Origin: Lonsdalea quercina subsp. quercina
GTDB taxonomy: Bacteria; Pseudomonadota; Gammaproteobacteria; Enterobacterales; Enterobacteriaceae
Direction of reading: 5' to 3'
DNA: 7,027 bases
Assembly (NCBI RefSeq): GCF_000688655.1
Contig: NZ_JIBO01000007.1
Span: 124,772-131,798, forward strand
The first letter of the stretch is position 1, and the number at the start of each line of letters is the position of its first letter. The position numbers were made by a program, and so were the translations under genes. Positions 1 to 5,609 of the stretch are shown one piece after another. The notes below the pieces were generated by a model. That model saw only the letters and a program-made list of their open reading frames with translations, ran no database searches and was not told the DNA's origin.

Positions 1-73
1 TGCGGAAGGAATAAGATTTAATTTAGCTGGTAAAATTGACCTCAACCAGTTTCGGTGGCAACCAACGACGTAA
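1..73 (+). CDS. atl: 3' end of atl (ybaZ), alkyltransferase-like DNA-repair protein (partial)
   Basis: Reading from base 2 gives 23 codons ending at a TAA at 71-73. The frame includes the peptide GKIDLNQFRW preceded by an Ala-Glu-Gly motif. This lines up with my recollection of the C-terminus of E. coli YbaZ/Atl (…AEG…GQIDLQRYRW…), and atl is the expected neighbour of ybaY. Atl proteins resemble O6-alkylguanine-DNA alkyltransferases but lack the alkyl-accepting cysteine. They bind O6-alkylguanine lesions and pass them to nucleotide excision repair. The DNA-binding core and the position of the missing cysteine lie off the left edge, so activity cannot be judged here. The gene converges on ybaY, with 32 bases between the two stop codons and no clear terminator. 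The call rests on a short tail plus synteny. Confidence 0.8.
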   Translation, partial: AEGIRFNLAGKIDLNQFRWQPTT

Positions 74-105
74 ATCTGATCGCTCGCCGCTGGTTCCCCC
101 CTTGA

Positions 106-678
106 TTACTGCATCGGGGAAACGGCCGTACCTGAAACAGGGGGCACCGTCGCTCCGCTATGGATATCCGTCCCTGCCGCTAAAGGTACTGACGGATTAG
201 CCGGTACAGGCACAGACTCCACCGGCACCAAAGTCAACTCGGCGGAACGAACGCCATTGGTAATCACAGGCACTACCCTTTCCGTAATCAGCGTGACGCG
301 ATGATTGATGGTAACTGCCGCGCTCAAAAGCACACGCGCTTTAGGTTGGATATCGTTCGGGTTATAGGGCAGAACGAAGTGGAAAGGCGACTGTTTTCCA
401 TGAGTCAATGTCACCCGCTGGGTAATGATTTTCGCCGGAGCGTCGGCCAGCGAGGCATCTGAAACAGTCACTGTTAATTCGGCATCCGCTGGCAGTGCTA
501 TTTTTTGTCGAATATTCACCGTGCCGGTCACGGAAGGCTGAGCAATGCCGGGTAGATAGCTGCCACTCGCCGGAATAGGACCTCTGACGTCCGGAGCTAC
601 ACCACTATCACTTTTATCCGCACACCCAACCAAGCCGATCGATACCATGATACCGCCCAAGATATGCCATAATTTCAT
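106..678 (-). CDS. ybaY: YbaY family outer-membrane lipoprotein (YscW-like domain)
   Basis: The 190-residue product has a type II signal peptide: Met-Lys, then a hydrophobic stretch to residue 15 and a lipobox LVGC at residues 16-19, so Cys19 would be acylated. Position +2 is Ala rather than Asp, which by the usual Lol rule predicts sorting to the outer membrane. Residues about 50-153 form a beta-rich domain matching the YbaY/YscW lipoprotein family (stretches such as SDASLADAP and GKQSPF are shared with E. coli YbaY). The last 40 residues are a Pro/Val/Ser-rich, probably disordered tail. E. coli YbaY has about the same length. YscW-type members are pilotins for type III secretin, but the housekeeping YbaY has no established biochemical role, and no secretion genes are nearby. 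A GGGAG Shine-Dalgarno (complement of 688-692) lies 9 bases before the ATG and supports this start. Confidence 0.93.
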   Translation of the reverse strand: MKLWHILGGIMVSIGLVGCADKSDSGVAPDVRGPIPASGSYLPGIAQPSVTGTVNIRQKIALPADAELTVTVSDASLADAPAKIITQRVTLTHGKQSPFHFVLPYNPNDIQPKARVLLSAAVTINHRVTLITERVVPVITNGVRSAELTLVPVESVPVPANPSVPLAAGTDIHSGATVPPVSGTAVSPMQ

Positions 679-760
679 TTGGTAAGTCTCCCTTTATCAT
701 TTATATGGCCTTCGGCGAAAACCGATGACCGCTAAGTAGCAAGAACCACTCGGCGTTTTA

Positions 761-789
761 ATTATGGTTCAATATCTTGGTATTTTCAT
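761..789 (-). promoter_or_regulatory. candidate sigma-70 promoter for ybaY
   Basis: On the minus strand there is a -35-like ATGAAA (complement of 784-789, 4 of 6 matches to TTGACA). A 17-base spacer follows, then CATAAT (complement of 761-766, 5 of 6 matches to TATAAT). Transcription would start near 754 and give a leader of about 75 bases before the ybaY ATG. This is a motif match only. A second AT-rich box, TATAAA at 700-705, sits too close to the ribosome-binding site and has no partner -35. Confidence 0.4.
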
Positions 790-804
790 AAGGGATGACA
801 TAAA
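777..804 (+). promoter_or_regulatory. weak candidate promoter for tesB
   Basis: TTGGTA at 777-782 and CATAAA at 799-804 are separated by 16 bases, and each matches 4 of 6 consensus positions. Initiation would fall near 811. The tesB leader would then be about 70 bases long and include the 823-850 hairpin. The element overlaps the candidate ybaY promoter on the other strand. It is the best pair I could find upstream of tesB, but the match is poor. Confidence 0.22.
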
Positions 805-809
805 GGACC

Positions 810-850
810 AAAACAAAAAGTGGGGTCCCGTGGTTATCGCACCAGGACCC
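810..850 (-). terminator. terminator-like hairpin in the ybaY-tesB divergent spacer
   Basis: Arms GGGTCC (823-828) and GGACCC (845-850) pair perfectly. After a 2-base bulge (829-830), TGGT (831-834) pairs with ACCA (841-844) around a 6-base loop. Read on the minus strand, the stem is followed within 3 bases by a U-rich tract (complement of 810-819: five T, a G, four T), the layout of an intrinsic terminator. It would stop leftward transcripts coming from within tesB before they reach the candidate ybaY promoter. On the plus strand the hairpin would lie in the tesB leader without a U tract. Termination itself is inferred. Confidence 0.5.
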
Positions 851-884
851 GCAACATAGCGTACTAGCGACAAGGCTGATAATG

Positions 885-1748
885 ATGAGTCAGGCATTAC
901 AACAGCTTCTCGATTTGCTGAATCTGGAAAAAATCGAGGGAGGTTTATTTCGTGGTCAAAGTCAGGAGTTAGGACTGAGACAGGTCTTTGGCGGCCAGGT
1001 TGTCGGTCAGGCGCTTTCGGCGGCGAAACAGACGGTTTCCGAAAAACGTAGCGTGCACTCTTTTCACTGTTACTTTCTTTTGCCAGGAGACAGTCAAAAG
1101 CCCATTATCTATCAGGTTACTACCTTACGAGAAGGCAAGAGCTTCAGTACCCTACGCGTAGATGCCATTCAGAACGGCCGCCCTATTTTTCATATGACCG
1201 CCTCATTTCAGCGACCCGAGCCGGGGTTTGAACACCAGAGCGTGATGCCGCAGGTGCCGATGCCCGAAAACTTGCCTTCAGAGCAAGACATAGCTCAGAG
1301 CCTGGCTCATTTGCTGCCGCCTCAGTTGAAAGAGATGCTTACCAAACAACGTCCTATCGAAATGCGGCCGGTAAAATTCCATAACCCGCTGAAAGGAGAA
1401 GTTGAGCCACCAATCCGCCATGTCTGGTGCCGAGCTAACGGTAAGTTGGCTGACGATGAACGCATTCACCAATACCTTTTGGGATATACCTCCGACTGCA
1501 ACTGTCTGCTAACGGCGCTCCAACCTCACGGCGTTGGTTTTCTCGAACCCAACATGCAGGTGGCCACTATCGATCACGCGATGTGGTTCCACCGACCATT
1601 CCGTATGGATGACTGGCTGCTTTATGCCGTCGACAGCCCATCGGCCTCCGGCGCCAGAGGGTTGGTTCGAGGTCAGTTCTACACCCGAGAAGGCGTGCTG
1701 GTTGCCTCCAGCATGCAAGAAGGCGTTATCCGGCGACACAGCGCGTAG
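885..1748 (+). CDS. tesB: Acyl-CoA thioesterase II
   Basis: This cytoplasmic enzyme hydrolyses acyl-CoAs, favouring medium and long chains, to free fatty acid and CoA. The protein is a double-hotdog fold of 287 residues (E. coli TesB has 286). Landmarks include FRGQS near the N-terminus, the hotdog-helix motif [12 protein letters not shown], and FHNPLKG at mid-protein. The catalytic triad known from E. coli (Asp204, Thr228, Gln278) is intact: Asp in YTSDCN, Thr in QVATIDH, Gln in SSMQEG, at the same numbers when counted from the ATG at 885. Two ATGs stand in tandem (882 and 885). The second matches the E. coli start (MSQAL). AAGG at 872-875 lies 6 bases from the first and 9 from the second, so 882 is possible. 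The gene is monocistronic and converges on amtB. Cysteines two apart (SDCNC) follow the catalytic Asp, where I recall Leu and Phe in E. coli. Confidence 0.96.
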   Translation: MSQALQQLLDLLNLEKIEGGLFRGQSQELGLRQVFGGQVVGQALSAAKQTVSEKRSVHSFHCYFLLPGDSQKPIIYQVTTLREGKSFSTLRVDAIQNGRPIFHMTASFQRPEPGFEHQSVMPQVPMPENLPSEQDIAQSLAHLLPPQLKEMLTKQRPIEMRPVKFHNPLKGEVEPPIRHVWCRANGKLADDERIHQYLLGYTSDCNCLLTALQPHGVGFLEPNMQVATIDHAMWFHRPFRMDDWLLYAVDSPSASGARGLVRGQFYTREGVLVASSMQEGVIRRHSA

Positions 1749-1774
1749 CCGCTCTTCCTTGTAATTACCCCAAT

Positions 1775-1812
1775 AAAAAAACCACCCGCAGCAAACTCAC
1801 GGGTGGTTTTTT
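1775..1812. terminator. bidirectional intrinsic terminator between tesB and amtB
   Basis: ACCACCCG (1781-1788) pairs perfectly with CGGGTGGT (1800-1807) around an 11-base loop. The stem is flanked by A-tract 1775-1780 and T-tract 1807-1812. It therefore ends in a U run on either strand, and the A and T tracts extend the pairing by about 5 bp. It lies 26 bases after the tesB stop and 37 bases after the amtB stop. It should end both convergent transcripts. Confidence 0.92.
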
Positions 1813-1820
1813 CCGGTCGA

Positions 1821-1837
1821 GGCGTGTATTACACGCC
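1821..1837. repeat. 17-bp perfect palindrome in the amtB 3' untranslated region
   Basis: GGCGTGTA (1821-1828) and TACACGCC (1830-1837) are exact inverse complements around a single T. As RNA it would form a 7-bp stem with a 3-base loop. CCGG at 1813-1816 and at 1838-1841 could extend the helix by 4 bp across a 4-base bulge. It starts 12 bases past the amtB stop and precedes the terminator, so the amtB message would end in two tandem hairpins. A 3'-end-stabilising role or a protein-binding site are both only possibilities. Confidence 0.6.
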
Positions 1838-1849
1838 CCGGGATACTGA

Positions 1850-3142
1850 TTATTGGTTGTAAGCGTTTTCGCCGTGGCTGTTAACATCCAGCCCTTCACG
1901 TTCTTGCTCTTCCGGTACGCGAAGACCCACAGCCATATCAGCGATTTTGAAGGCAATGAATGCGGCCACGCCAGACCATATGATACAAACGATCACGCTG
2001 AACAGCTGAACCCAAACCTGATGAGCCATGGTGACGCCTTCCGCGTACCCCACGCCGCCCAGCGAAGACGAGGTGAAGACGCCCGTCAAAATGCAGCCGA
2101 CGATACCGCAGACGCCGTGAACGCCGAAGACGTCGCATGGATCGTCAACACGCAGCCAGCGTTTCAACACGGTTACGCCCCACAGGCCAGCGAAGCCGCC
2201 CGCAAAACCGATGATCATCGCACCACCAACGCCAACCGTACCCGCCGCAGGCGTAATGGCAACCAGACCTGCGATACAGCCGGAGCACGCGCCCAGCAGA
2301 GAAGGCTTGCCACGCAGAACCCATTCGCCGACGACCCAGGCCAGAATCGCTGCCGCCGTAGCGATCACCGTGGTCAAAAATGCCAGACCCGCGATATTGT
2401 TGGCTGAGCTAGCGGAACCCGCGTTGAAGCCGAACCAGCCGATATACAGAATAGCGGTTCCGATGCACACCATCGGCAGGTTATGGGGTTTGAACGCTTC
2501 TTTGCCGAAGCCGACGCGTTTACCCAGCAAGGTTGCGCCAACCAGCCCCGCAACCGCGGCGTTGATGTGCACTACCGTGCCCCCGGCGAAATCAAGCGCC
2601 CCGTCTGCGGCCAGATAGCCGCCGCCCCACACCATGTGAGTCATTGGGAGGTAGGACAATGTCAGCCACAGAACCACAAAAATCAGTGCTGCGGAAAAGC
2701 GAATACGCTCCGCCAGAGCACCAATCACCAGGCCAACAGTAATGCACGCGAAGGAGCCTTGGAAAGCGACGTGGATGTACTGGTAGAACGTGCCGTTCTG
2801 AGAGTTGATATCAATGCCATTCAGCATGAAGTTACTCAGGCTGCCGAAAAATTCGTTGCCGGAGCTGAACGCAACGCTGTAACCATAGATAACCCACAAC
2901 AGACAAACCAGCGCGAAAGCAACCACCACTTGAGACAGTACAGACAGCACGTTTTTGGAACGAATCAGACCGCCGTAAAACAGTGCGATGCCAGGAATGG
3001 TCATAAAAAGCACTAAAGCGGTACAAATCATCATGAAAGCGTTATCGGCTTTATCGATCACTGGTGCTGCAGTCTCAGCCAAGGCGCATGCCGGTAACAT
3101 GGCTACGGTACCCAGACCAGACAAGAAGGATAGTTTCTTCAT
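1850..3142 (-). CDS. amtB: Ammonium channel AmtB
   Basis: This trimeric inner-membrane Amt/MEP/Rh channel takes up ammonium when it is scarce. From the ATG at 3142 the protein has 430 residues (E. coli 428). A 22-residue signal peptide ending in Ala-Leu-Ala is the same length as in E. coli AmtB. The body reads as the usual 11 membrane helices. Functional residues are all present (E. coli mature numbering): Phe107 (QGSFAC), Trp148 (HMVWGG), Asp160 (GALDFAG), the twin pore histidines His168 (VVHINAA) and His318 (VFGVHGV), Phe215 and Ser219 (GFNAGS). The cytoplasmic tail (RVPEEQEREGLDVNSHGENA), which docks GlnK, is conserved. It lies 39 bases after glnK and shares its promoter. The frame can be extended to an ATG at 3151, but AGGG then touches the start codon. 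AGGG is 9 bases from 3142, which favours 3142. Confidence 0.97.
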   Translation of the reverse strand: MKKLSFLSGLGTVAMLPACALAETAAPVIDKADNAFMMICTALVLFMTIPGIALFYGGLIRSKNVLSVLSQVVVAFALVCLLWVIYGYSVAFSSGNEFFGSLSNFMLNGIDINSQNGTFYQYIHVAFQGSFACITVGLVIGALAERIRFSAALIFVVLWLTLSYLPMTHMVWGGGYLAADGALDFAGGTVVHINAAVAGLVGATLLGKRVGFGKEAFKPHNLPMVCIGTAILYIGWFGFNAGSASSANNIAGLAFLTTVIATAAAILAWVVGEWVLRGKPSLLGACSGCIAGLVAITPAAGTVGVGGAMIIGFAGGFAGLWGVTVLKRWLRVDDPCDVFGVHGVCGIVGCILTGVFTSSSLGGVGYAEGVTMAHQVWVQLFSVIVCIIWSGVAAFIAFKIADMAVGLRVPEEQEREGLDVNSHGENAYNQ

Positions 3143-3151
3143 TTCATTCAT

Positions 3152-3155
3152 CCCT
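3152..3155 (-). promoter_or_regulatory. ribosome-binding site deciding the amtB start
   Basis: AGGG on the minus strand directly abuts an in-frame ATG at 3151-3149 and lies 9 bases before the ATG at 3142-3140. Zero spacing makes the first ATG unlikely to be used. The second also gives a signal peptide of the E. coli length. Confidence 0.6.
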
Positions 3156-3181
3156 ATTTATAAGGCTAAATCAGGTAGTTG

Positions 3182-3520
3182 TTATAGTGCAGCTTCATCT
3201 GTTTCGCCGGTACGGATGCGAATGACGCGCTGTAGTTCGGCGACAAAGATTTTACCGTCGCCAATCTTGCCGGTGTAGGCGGCTTTGCTGATCACATCGA
3301 TCACTTCATCGAGCTGATCTTCGGCGATAGCGATATCTATTTTTACTTTAGGCAAGAAATTGACGCTGTATTCCGCGCCACGGTACAGTTCCGCATGGCC
3401 CTTTTGCCGTCCGAATCCCTTTACCTCTGTTACGGTAAGGCCTTGAATACCAATGGAAGAAAGGGCTTCGCGCACGTCTTCCAGCTTGAACGGTTTGATT
3501 ACCACAGTCACCAATTTCAT
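3182..3520 (-). CDS. glnK: Nitrogen regulatory protein PII-2, GlnK
   Basis: This trimeric PII signal protein senses ATP/ADP and 2-oxoglutarate and is uridylylated by GlnD. When deuridylylated it binds AmtB and closes the channel. Counted from the ATG at 3520 it has 112 residues, exactly the E. coli GlnK length, and is nearly identical to it. The T-loop carries the uridylylation site Tyr51 and Arg47, the residue that inserts into the AmtB pore. The C-terminal PII signature TGKIGDGKIF is at 83-92. The ATP-phosphate contacts Lys90, Arg101 and Arg103 are present. Asn54 and the MKLV start fit GlnK rather than GlnB, as does linkage to amtB. An in-frame ATG at 3526 would add two residues, but AGGGGG abuts it directly, while 3520 has 6-base spacing. 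The upstream sigma-54 promoter and NtrC sites imply induction by nitrogen limitation. Confidence 0.98.
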   Translation of the reverse strand: MKLVTVVIKPFKLEDVREALSSIGIQGLTVTEVKGFGRQKGHAELYRGAEYSVNFLPKVKIDIAIAEDQLDEVIDVISKAAYTGKIGDGKIFVAELQRVIRIRTGETDEAAL

Positions 3521-3526
3521 TCTCAT

Positions 3527-3532
3527 CCCCCT
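3527..3532 (-). promoter_or_regulatory. ribosome-binding site deciding the glnK start
   Basis: AGGGGG on the minus strand has no spacing to the ATG at 3526 and 6 bases to the ATG at 3520. The second is the normal geometry and yields the 112-residue protein seen in E. coli. Confidence 0.65.
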
Positions 3533-3591
3533 AACCCGTTAAGTTCAGGCCTGCGCCGTCACTATCAAATGTCTATACGCCATCATTGAAA

Positions 3592-3606
3592 GCAATTGAT
3601 GTGCCA
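3592..3606 (-). promoter_or_regulatory. sigma-54 (RpoN) promoter of glnK-amtB
   Basis: The minus strand reads TGGCAC-N5-TTGC, the -24/-12 consensus with every key base present: GG at 3605-3604 and GC at 3593-3592. Taking the final C as -12 puts the start of transcription near 3580, giving a leader of about 60 bases before glnK. In E. coli glnK-amtB is likewise a sigma-54/NtrC-dependent operon. No convincing IHF site (WATCAANNNNTTR) was found between this promoter and the enhancer. Confidence 0.93.
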
Positions 3607-3646
3607 TAAATGATTAGACGAGGGAAAAGCGGTGAAAGATGATGAA

Positions 3647-3661
3647 TGCGCGTATCGCGCA
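3647..3661. repeat. 15-bp palindrome between the glnK promoter and its enhancer
   Basis: TGCGCG (3647-3652) and CGCGCA (3656-3661) are perfect inverse complements around TAT, centred about 74 bases upstream of the predicted glnK start. It resembles the outer bases of an NtrC site but is 2 bp shorter (TGC…GCA over 15 rather than 17 bp). It may therefore be bound by another regulator or by nothing. Confidence 0.45.
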
Positions 3662-3713
3662 AACCGGGCTTGAATAAAGAATGGACTATCAGGAATCAAA
3701 GCGCACATATCCA

Positions 3714-3732
3714 GCGCACCATTTTAGTGCGC
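3714..3732. promoter_or_regulatory. NtrC enhancer site for glnK-amtB
   Basis: GCGCAC-N7-GTGCGC is a perfect dyad. Its core CGCAC-N7-GTGCG fits the NtrC consensus (TGCAC-N7-GTGCA type), and the minus strand shows the typical AAAATGGTGC half. The centre at 3723 is about 143 bases upstream of the predicted start, a normal distance for an NtrC enhancer acting by DNA looping. NtrC binding is inferred from motif and context. Confidence 0.85.
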
Positions 3733-3734
3733 AA

Positions 3735-3751
3735 CGCCTGATTCCAGTGCG
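3735..3751. promoter_or_regulatory. weaker second NtrC-like site
   Basis: CGCCT-N7-GTGCG keeps 8 of the 10 conserved half-site bases. Its centre is 20 bp, close to two helical turns, from that of the strong dyad. Paired NtrC sites bind cooperatively in known enhancers, which makes this plausible. Confidence 0.45.
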
Positions 3752-3777
3752 CCTTACCCTAAGAGCAGGAAAATGTC

Positions 3778-3794
3778 TGCTAGGTTATGGTGCG
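3778..3794. promoter_or_regulatory. possible distal NtrC-like site
   Basis: TGCTA-N7-GTGCG includes a good right half (ATGGTGCG) and a poor left half. The centre at 3786 is 63 bp, about six helical turns, from the strong dyad, roughly 206 bases upstream of the glnK start. It overlaps the mdlB 3' hairpin, which may be the true reason for the symmetry. Confidence 0.28.
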
Positions 3795-3833
3795 TGCCGA
3801 AAATCAGGCGAAGTTTTGAGGGAGTTTAGGAAG

Positions 3834-5609
3834 TCATCTCAGCAATATCGTAACGTTTGACTCTGCAAGGGCCTGCCCTGCCAGTTGTAGCTGATACATC
3901 TGATAATAGCGCCCTTGCTGGGCCAGCAGTTGCGAGTGTGTCCCCTGCTCGGCCATTTCGCCGTGGTTAAGCACCAGAATATTGTCCGCCTCGACGATCG
4001 TGGATAAACGGTGAGCAATAACCACCAGCGTAGTTTGCGCGCGGATTAGGCGTAACGCCTTCTGGATAGCCTGCTCTGTCCCTGAGTCGATATTGGCCGT
4101 CGCTTCATCGAGAATCAGCACTTTCGGCGAATTTACCAGCACGCGCGCGAGCGCAAGCAGCTGCTTTTGCCCCACGGAAAGGTTATTGCCCTGTTCGCCG
4201 ATGCGACTGTGAATCCCCTCGGGCATATTCCTGACCAGCTCAGCCATTTGCACCATATCCAACACGCGCCACACACTTTCTTCATCAATATCACGGCCCA
4301 ACGTGATGTTGGCATAGACAGAATCCGCCAGGACTACCGGGTCCTGTTGAACCATCGCCACATTGCTGCGCAGAACCTGATGAGACAACGTCGGCAGCGG
4401 ACGCTGATCCAGCCGAATAACACCGTGTTCGGGGGTGTAATACCCCATCAGCAGGTTCGCCAGCGTACTTTTGCCGCTGCCGGTATGGCCCACCAATGCG
4501 ACAAATCCCTTATCAGGGATCTGCAGGTTGATGTTACTCAATACCGGCTTGCCGCCGCGGTATGAGAAGGTCACGTCGTCGATATCGATGCGTCCGCTAG
4601 TCAGGGGATCTAAATCGTCGCCATAATCCTGACGCTTACCATCCATCAACGCGAAAATACGCTCGCCGGCCACGACGGCTTGCTGAAGCATCGACTGCTG
4701 AGTCGTTAGCTCAATCAAAGGTTCGTTAAGCCGACCAAGGTAGTTGATGAAAGCATACAACACGCCGACACCCACCGAGCCGACCGAGCTGAAACCGAAC
4801 TGCAGAAGGAGTCCGCACAACACCAGCGCAGAAAACAGGCTCAACAGCGGACGTAACAGGAACCCCTCCAGACGCAGCGTTTGCATTCGCGCCAGATAGT
4901 GCTTTTGGCTGACCTCACTCAGGCGTTTACCAAACCGCGCCTGCTGACGAAATTGCTGAATGACGCTCATACCATTGATGACTTCGTTGAAGCCATCGTT
5001 GATATCCGCCAGATAGCTACGCACACGGCGTACAATTGACGTGCTATAGCGCTGGTAAATCACCATCACCACCATCACAGCAGGAAAAATGGTTAGCGCG
5101 ACGAGCGCCATACGCCAATCAAGGCTGAACATCGCCACCAGCATGGCGCTGATAAGCGCAGCGCTACGCAGCACCGTCGCCACCACCATCACGTAGAGAT
5201 CCCGGACCACTTCCGTATCATTCGTCACCCGGGAAATCAGTTGCCCGACAGGCTGGGTATCGAACGTCGACAGCGGTTGACGTAATGCGGCGTCCATCAC
5301 ATCGATGCGCAATTGTTGTACGACGCCCACCGCAACCCGATTAAAGGTCAACGATTGCAGGTAGTGCAGTGATGCGGCGAGAAGTTGCAGCAACACGTAA
5401 ACTGCCGCCAAACCGCTGGCCAACATCAGCGGGAACTGCCCTTTTGAGACGAGATGGTCGATAAAATAACTGATGAGTATTGGTCCTGCGACTTCAGCCG
5501 CCGCCGCAACCCAGAGCATCACCATGCCTACCGCCAGCGGCTTGCGCCAGGGTGACCCATAGGCCAGCAGACGTTTCAGCGTCGGCCAGAGCGGATGTGA
5601 ATTACTCAC
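3834..5609 (-). CDS. mdlB: Heterodimeric multidrug-type ABC exporter subunit MdlB (fused membrane and ATPase domains)
   Basis: This inner-membrane half-transporter of 591 residues (E. coli 593) is one chain of the predicted MdlA-MdlB exporter. The substrate is unknown despite the name. Residues about 1-325 form the six-helix ABC exporter domain, and about 340-580 the ATPase. Key sites, counted from the GTG: A-loop Tyr350, Walker [10 protein letters not shown] 374-382 (Lys380), Q-loop Gln422, signature LSVGQ 477-481, Walker B LILDE with catalytic Glu502, switch His533. The signature deviates from LSGGQ by Gly to Val. The start is GTG at 5609-5607. It is preceded by GGAGG at 6-base spacing and gives the same number of residues before the conserved [15 protein letters not shown] as E. 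coli. The open frame extends to an ATG at 5759, but that part is mdlA read out of frame. The overlap with mdlA is 8 bases. Confidence 0.96.
   Translation of the reverse strand: MSNSHPLWPTLKRLLAYGSPWRKPLAVGMVMLWVAAAAEVAGPILISYFIDHLVSKGQFPLMLASGLAAVYVLLQLLAASLHYLQSLTFNRVAVGVVQQLRIDVMDAALRQPLSTFDTQPVGQLISRVTNDTEVVRDLYVMVVATVLRSAALISAMLVAMFSLDWRMALVALTIFPAVMVVMVIYQRYSTSIVRRVRSYLADINDGFNEVINGMSVIQQFRQQARFGKRLSEVSQKHYLARMQTLRLEGFLLRPLLSLFSALVLCGLLLQFGFSSVGSVGVGVLYAFINYLGRLNEPLIELTTQQSMLQQAVVAGERIFALMDGKRQDYGDDLDPLTSGRIDIDDVTFSYRGGKPVLSNINLQIPDKGFVALVGHTGSGKSTLANLLMGYYTPEHGVIRLDQRPLPTLSHQVLRSNVAMVQQDPVVLADSVYANITLGRDIDEESVWRVLDMVQMAELVRNMPEGIHSRIGEQGNNLSVGQKQLLALARVLVNSPKVLILDEATANIDSGTEQAIQKALRLIRAQTTLVVIAHRLSTIVEADNILVLNHGEMAEQGTHSQLLAQQGRYYQMYQLQLAGQALAESNVTILLR

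Larger units (their letters stand above)
3735..3810 (-). repeat. nested inverted repeats in the mdlB 3' untranslated region
   Basis: CGCCTGATT (3735-3743) and AATCAGGCG (3802-3810) form a perfect 9-bp outer stem. Inside it, 3752-3768 and 3777-3790 form an imperfect hairpin (AGCAG/CTGC core, then CCTA/TAGG, TA/TA and CC/GG with small bulges). The structure begins 23 bases after the mdlB stop. No U run follows it in the mdlB sense, so it is not a clear intrinsic terminator. It may shape the 3' end of mdlAB mRNA. No other terminator for mdlAB was found before glnK. Confidence 0.4.

Noticed and set aside
44..95. Inverted repeat AACCAG/CTGGTT across the atl-ybaY junction as a terminator
   Set aside because: Only 6 bp with a 40-base loop and no T run. 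It is probably coincidental.
1..105. Possible 4.5S RNA gene (ffs), which I recall near ybaY/atl in E. coli
   Set aside because: No 4.5S RNA sequence is recognisable. Bases 2-73 read as the atl C-terminus, and the remaining 32 bases are too short.
1853..3016. Several plus-strand open frames of 135-184 codons antisense to amtB
   Set aside because: amtB on the other strand is fully conserved. These frames have shadow-like composition and mutually overlap.
3702..3718. Additional NtrC-like 17-mer
   Set aside because: It overlaps the perfect dyad at 3714-3732 and has a poor right half, so it could not be occupied at the same time. The resemblance comes from a repeated GCGCAC.
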